NCBI GenBank assembly: GCA_020628865.1
Contig: JAHDEJ010000006.1
Span: 98,277-162,276 of the forward strand
Length of the DNA stretch: 64,000 nucleotides
Direction of reading: 5' to 3'
Source of the DNA: Acidimicrobiales bacterium
GTDB taxonomy: Bacteria; Actinomycetota; Acidimicrobiia; Acidimicrobiales; SHLQ01
Shown here: positions 60,537 through 64,000 of the stretch, piece by piece
Layout of the letters: the number at the start of each line of letters is the position of its first letter
Numbering within the stretch: position 1 is the first letter of the stretch
The notes under the pieces: generated by a model
Database searches by the model: none
What the model was told of the DNA's origin: nothing
What the model saw: the letters and a program-made list of their open reading frames with translations, nothing else
Made by a program: the position numbers and the translations under genes

Positions 60537-60761
60537 CGAGTATTCCCTACTCCCACCAAGAACGAACATACCCTGTCGGTCTGTTAGGCGGTTTGATGAT
60601 TGGGCCACCGTGGAAGTGAACATCATTCGCAGCGGCCGATGGTTGGGTTGCGCCCGACGAAGGTCTTGCCTCCCGTCGTCATGTGCCGAGGAAGTGGTGT
60701 TCTTGGTCGAAATCAATGGCTCGACCGGCAGATCGCTGCTGTTTTTGTCGAGAACGTGAAG

Positions 60762-61124
60762 ATGTCGCAAGCCATCGGCAGCCACGGCGAGCGGTTCACC
60801 GCGATGGGCAGACCCTTCGATGCGCTTGAGGCACGTATGGACGCCACCGACATGCGGCTCGATTACCTCTCGCAGGACATGGACCGCCGTTTCGACGAGG
60901 TTGGTCGACGGCTCGAGCAGGTCGACGGTCGCTTCGACCGGTTTGACCGGCAGATGGCGGCTCTTGCGAAGGAGACCGATCGTCGGTTCGAGGCTGCGGA
61001 TCGGCGTATGGAGAGGATCGAGGACAAACTGGACAGCCGCTTCGAGTGGCAGACCTTTCTTATGTTCGTCCTTGGCACGCTCATCCTCTTCGGCGACACG
61101 ATCCGCCCGCTCATGGGGCTGTAG
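60762..61124 (+). CDS. coiled-coil protein with C-terminal TM segment
   Basis: RRFDEVGRRLEQVDGRFDRFDRQM...RRMERIEDKLDSRFEWQTFLMFVLGTLILFGDTI; start inferred. Confidence 0.55.
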   Translation: MSQAIGSHGERFTAMGRPFDALEARMDATDMRLDYLSQDMDRRFDEVGRRLEQVDGRFDRFDRQMAALAKETDRRFEAADRRMERIEDKLDSRFEWQTFLMFVLGTLILFGDTIRPLMGL

Positions 61125-61237
61125 CAGCCTCAGACCTGACCTCCGACCGGTTGCGGCGAACCGTTCCGATCTGATGAGTTCGATCGCGCTCCGATAGCTG
61201 CGCCCTGGCTTCGAGCAGTGCTGTTACGGTCGGCCAG

Positions 61238-62263
61238 GTGACCTACGAACCTGCTGCTGACCGCTATGACTCGATGCCCTACGCCCGCACCGGGCGCAGT
61301 GGCCTGAAGCTGCCCCGGCTGTCGCTCGGGCTCTGGCAGAACTTCGGGGGCGACAGCCTCAGTTCGGCCGCACGCGACATGCTGCTCAACTCGTTCGACG
61401 CCGGCGTGACGCACTTCGACCTCGCCAACAACTACGGGCCGCCCTACGGCTCGGCCGAGTCGAACTTCGGCACGCTCATGGCGAGCGACTTGAAGCCGTT
61501 CCGGGACGAGCTGATCATCTCGTCGAAAGCCGGCTACGACATGTGGCCCGGTCCGTACGGCGAATGGGGGAGCCGCAAGTATCTGCTGGCCAGCCTCGAC
61601 CAGTCGCTCAGTCGCATGGGCCTCGACTACGTCGACATCTTCTACTCGCACCGCTTCGATCCCGAGACGCCGCTCGAGGAGACGATGGGAGCGCTCGACA
61701 CCGCCGTTCGTTCCGGCCGGGCGCTCTACGTGGGCATCAGCTCGTACGGTCCGGAGAAGACGGCCGAAGCAGCGGCGATCCTGCGCGACCGCGGCACGCC
61801 GTGCCTCATCCACCAGCCCTCGTATTCGCTCCTCAACCGCTGGATCGAGGACGGACTGACGGACGTGCTCCGCAATGAGGGGATCGGCTGCATCGCCTTC
61901 TCGCCGCTGGCGCAGGGCATGCTCACCAGCCGCTACCTCGATGGGATTCCCGCCGACTCCCGCGCCGCCGGCAACGGGTCGCTGCAGTCACAGATGCTGT
62001 CGAGCGAGAACCTGGCCCGGATCCAGGGACTGAACGCCATCGCCCAGAACCGCGGCCAAACGCTTGCGCAGCTGGCATTGGCATGGGCCATGTGGGATGA
62101 CGTCGTCACCTCGGTCCTCATCGGCGCGAGCCGCTGGGGCCAGATCGAGGAATGCCTCGGGGCACTCGACAACGTCGACTTCACCGACGACGAACTCGCG
62201 GCGATCGACGAATTTGCCGTCGAATCGGGCATCAATCTCTGGGCCCGCTCCAGCGAGGGCTGA
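61238..62263 (+). CDS. aldo/keto reductase (YghZ/L-glyceraldehyde-3-phosphate reductase-like)
   Basis: YARTGRSGLKLPRLSLGLWQNFGG..., HFDLANNYGPPYGSAE, YVDIFYSHRFDPETPLEETMGAL. Confidence 0.92.
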   Translation: MTYEPAADRYDSMPYARTGRSGLKLPRLSLGLWQNFGGDSLSSAARDMLLNSFDAGVTHFDLANNYGPPYGSAESNFGTLMASDLKPFRDELIISSKAGYDMWPGPYGEWGSRKYLLASLDQSLSRMGLDYVDIFYSHRFDPETPLEETMGALDTAVRSGRALYVGISSYGPEKTAEAAAILRDRGTPCLIHQPSYSLLNRWIEDGLTDVLRNEGIGCIAFSPLAQGMLTSRYLDGIPADSRAAGNGSLQSQMLSSENLARIQGLNAIAQNRGQTLAQLALAWAMWDDVVTSVLIGASRWGQIEECLGALDNVDFTDDELAAIDEFAVESGINLWARSSEG

Positions 62264-62480
62264 TCGCCGAACAGAGAGCGGTCGCTTGCCGTCCAGGTGG
62301 TGCCGCTGTGGAAGGCGCCGTCTTCAGCGAAACGGTTCCGAGCGTGTCGTGCTTGGCGGTCCCGCGGAACCGATTCGTGTGCCGGCTCGGCCAGATCACG
62401 AGCTTGTCCTCAACGGGGTCCGACAGAAGCCGATCACCATCATTGGTGGCGGTTTCGGCGTTGGGGCGTCCCGGGGGCCA

Positions 62481-63806
62481 ATGATGAAGCGATCAGCGTT
62501 CTTTCTGGTGATGTGGGCAGCGATCGCAGTCGGCTGCGGAGTCGAGGCTCCACTTCCCGAGACGGTGGGCGGACCTGCGCCCGCGGCCTTTTCCGAGGTG
62601 CACCGGCTGGATGGCAACCGTGCCGTGTATTTGACCGTTGACGATGGCGAGCAACGGGCGGTCGTCGTCGACACCGAGAGCGGTGAGCTCGTCTACGCGG
62701 TGCCGAGCCATCCGCTCGCTCGGCTACGTGGGCTCGCGGCCGACATTGCGGTCGACTCGGAGAACAACCGCTTCTTCACCACGGGCCTGGTGTCGCTGAT
62801 CGGCGACGGATCGGCCTACCTTGCGGCCCGCAACGGCGAGGACGGACTTGTGGCCTGGCAAGCCGACGCACCGCTCGTGACGAACGGGCCGTTCCTCTGT
62901 GGGGATGGCGTTGTCTGTATGCGGTCGGAGAGCGAGCAGTGGGTCTACGACATCGAGAATGGCGAGTTGCTCGATCGGATCGAGGTCCCCAACCAACGGT
63001 TCATGGCGGAAACGGACGGAGGGTTTCGGCTCACGATCCAAGAAGACGACGATGGGAACATCGCAAGCTTCATCGGGTCGCTCGACTACGGCCGTTCGGA
63101 ATCGTGGCGAATCTCCGCTGCCGACGTCGTTGCGGTGACGGGCTCGGACCTCACGGCCTGGCAAGGCTGGAACTCGATCGTCGACGAGGAAGCGGGCGTC
63201 GTGGTTCTCTCCCTCGTGCCCGGCGGTGCCGTTGCCGCCACCACGTTCGCGTTCGCTCCGGCAACCGGCGAGCTTCTGTGGGGGAGCTCCGAAGGTCTGT
63301 CCTGTGGTTCCTACACACCGATGACGGTCTTGATCGCCTGCGACGGGCCAGCGGACTCGAGCGCCGACGACGCGGTGTCGATCCGCCGACTCGACATCCG
63401 GAACGGTGGGGTCATGTGGCAAACCGAGGTTCCCGGGATCGAGCTTTGGTGGGTCGAACTCGATCAGGACGACAACAACCTGTACCTGTGGCCGGCCGAA
63501 GCCGACGTGCAGGCGTTCGACCTCCGGACCGGTGAACTGTTGGGCCCGGCCGACCATGCGCCGTGTCGAGTGGCGGGGAACTGGGAGGTCATCGACTGGC
63601 CCGACCTCGACGAAGAGCTCACCTATCGAGGGGCGCCGCTCCTGTCGCTCTGCCTACCCGACTGGTCGGCGGCGCCATCCGCCGAGCTTTGGAGCCTCGC
63701 CGGCTCGCTCGGCCTGCCCGAGACGCCGGCGCTCCACTCGCCGACTGGCGTTCCGGTCTTTCCCGATTCGCTCGGCAGCGCTGCAGACGACGCCATCACG
63801 AGCTGA
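62481..63806 (+). CDS. PQQ-like beta-propeller lipoprotein
   Basis: Signal MMKRSAFFLVMWAAIAVGCGVEAP (lipobox), repeated GELVY/GELLW propeller-like strands. Confidence 0.65.
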   Translation: MMKRSAFFLVMWAAIAVGCGVEAPLPETVGGPAPAAFSEVHRLDGNRAVYLTVDDGEQRAVVVDTESGELVYAVPSHPLARLRGLAADIAVDSENNRFFTTGLVSLIGDGSAYLAARNGEDGLVAWQADAPLVTNGPFLCGDGVVCMRSESEQWVYDIENGELLDRIEVPNQRFMAETDGGFRLTIQEDDDGNIASFIGSLDYGRSESWRISAADVVAVTGSDLTAWQGWNSIVDEEAGVVVLSLVPGGAVAATTFAFAPATGELLWGSSEGLSCGSYTPMTVLIACDGPADSSADDAVSIRRLDIRNGGVMWQTEVPGIELWWVELDQDDNNLYLWPAEADVQAFDLRTGELLGPADHAPCRVAGNWEVIDWPDLDEELTYRGAPLLSLCLPDWSAAPSAELWSLAGSLGLPETPALHSPTGVPVFPDSLGSAADDAITS

Positions 63807-63812
63807 GGCCAC

Positions 63813-64000
63813 CTACGGGTTGCTGATGGTGATGGTTGGCGAGCGGCACTCGATCGGCGTGACGAACTCGCCCACACGACTCGCATCCGCTGGGTTTCGC
63901 AGCACCATCTCGAGCTGCTGGTCCAGTCGGATCGTTCCGATCGTGCCGGCGTTGACCCGAAGGCGGGTCACCTCTCGTCCGTCGACGACCTCCTTCACCT
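63813..64000 (-). CDS. partial CDS running off the window end, hypothetical
   Basis: ORF KEVVDGREVTRLRVNAGTIGTIRLDQQLEMVLRNPADASRVGEFVTPIECRSPTITISNP, open at the right edge. Confidence 0.45.
   Translation of the reverse strand, partial: VKEVVDGREVTRLRVNAGTIGTIRLDQQLEMVLRNPADASRVGEFVTPIECRSPTITISNP

Noticed and set aside
61900-62480. In-frame N-terminal extension of the PQQ-like lipoprotein (ORF from 62064)
   Set aside because: It overlaps the aldo/keto reductase and would bury the obvious lipoprotein signal peptide.

Overview
A 64 kb, high-GC, gene-dense chromosomal window. It looks actinobacterial, possibly Acidimicrobiia/Ilumatobacter-like (an inference from protein character: ClgR-like regulator with two ClpPs, SigR-like sigma/anti-sigma pair, F420-type LLM oxidoreductase). 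I saw no rRNA, tRNA, CRISPR array or intact IS element. Housekeeping content: ECF sigma/anti-sigma pair, HU, FabZ-like dehydratase, LeuS, SerA-like dehydrogenase + DUF1015, PabB-PabC fusion, DtxR-family regulator, iron ABC transporter + VIT-family protein, two CorC/HlyC-type proteins, two ClpPs with a ClgR-like regulator. The most distinctive content is a large one-carbon/methylated-amine region. On the minus strand, 25.9-32.1 kb encodes a corrinoid methyltransferase operon: MttB-like (no in-frame amber codon), RACo-like activase, methyl-THF methyltransferase, a 'virulence factor'-family small protein, DUF1638 and a B12 protein. Next to it are fhs and metF (34.7-37.4 kb). Both promoter regions carry a paired 15-bp motif (TTCCGCATNGTGAAA type) with identical 18-bp spacing, suggesting a common regulon for oxidising methyl groups to formate. 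A GntR-controlled DMGDH/sarcosine-dehydrogenase-like flavoprotein with EtfBA lies further right. Other points of interest: REP/BIME-like palindrome clusters at two convergent junctions, a decayed copy of the etfA 3' end bracketing a small accessory cassette, a translationally coupled PD-(D/E)XK-like nuclease + DUF3800 pair, an uncharacterised P-loop ATPase operon, and a MerR-type leaderless promoter. All functional calls come from reading translations by eye; no database search was run.
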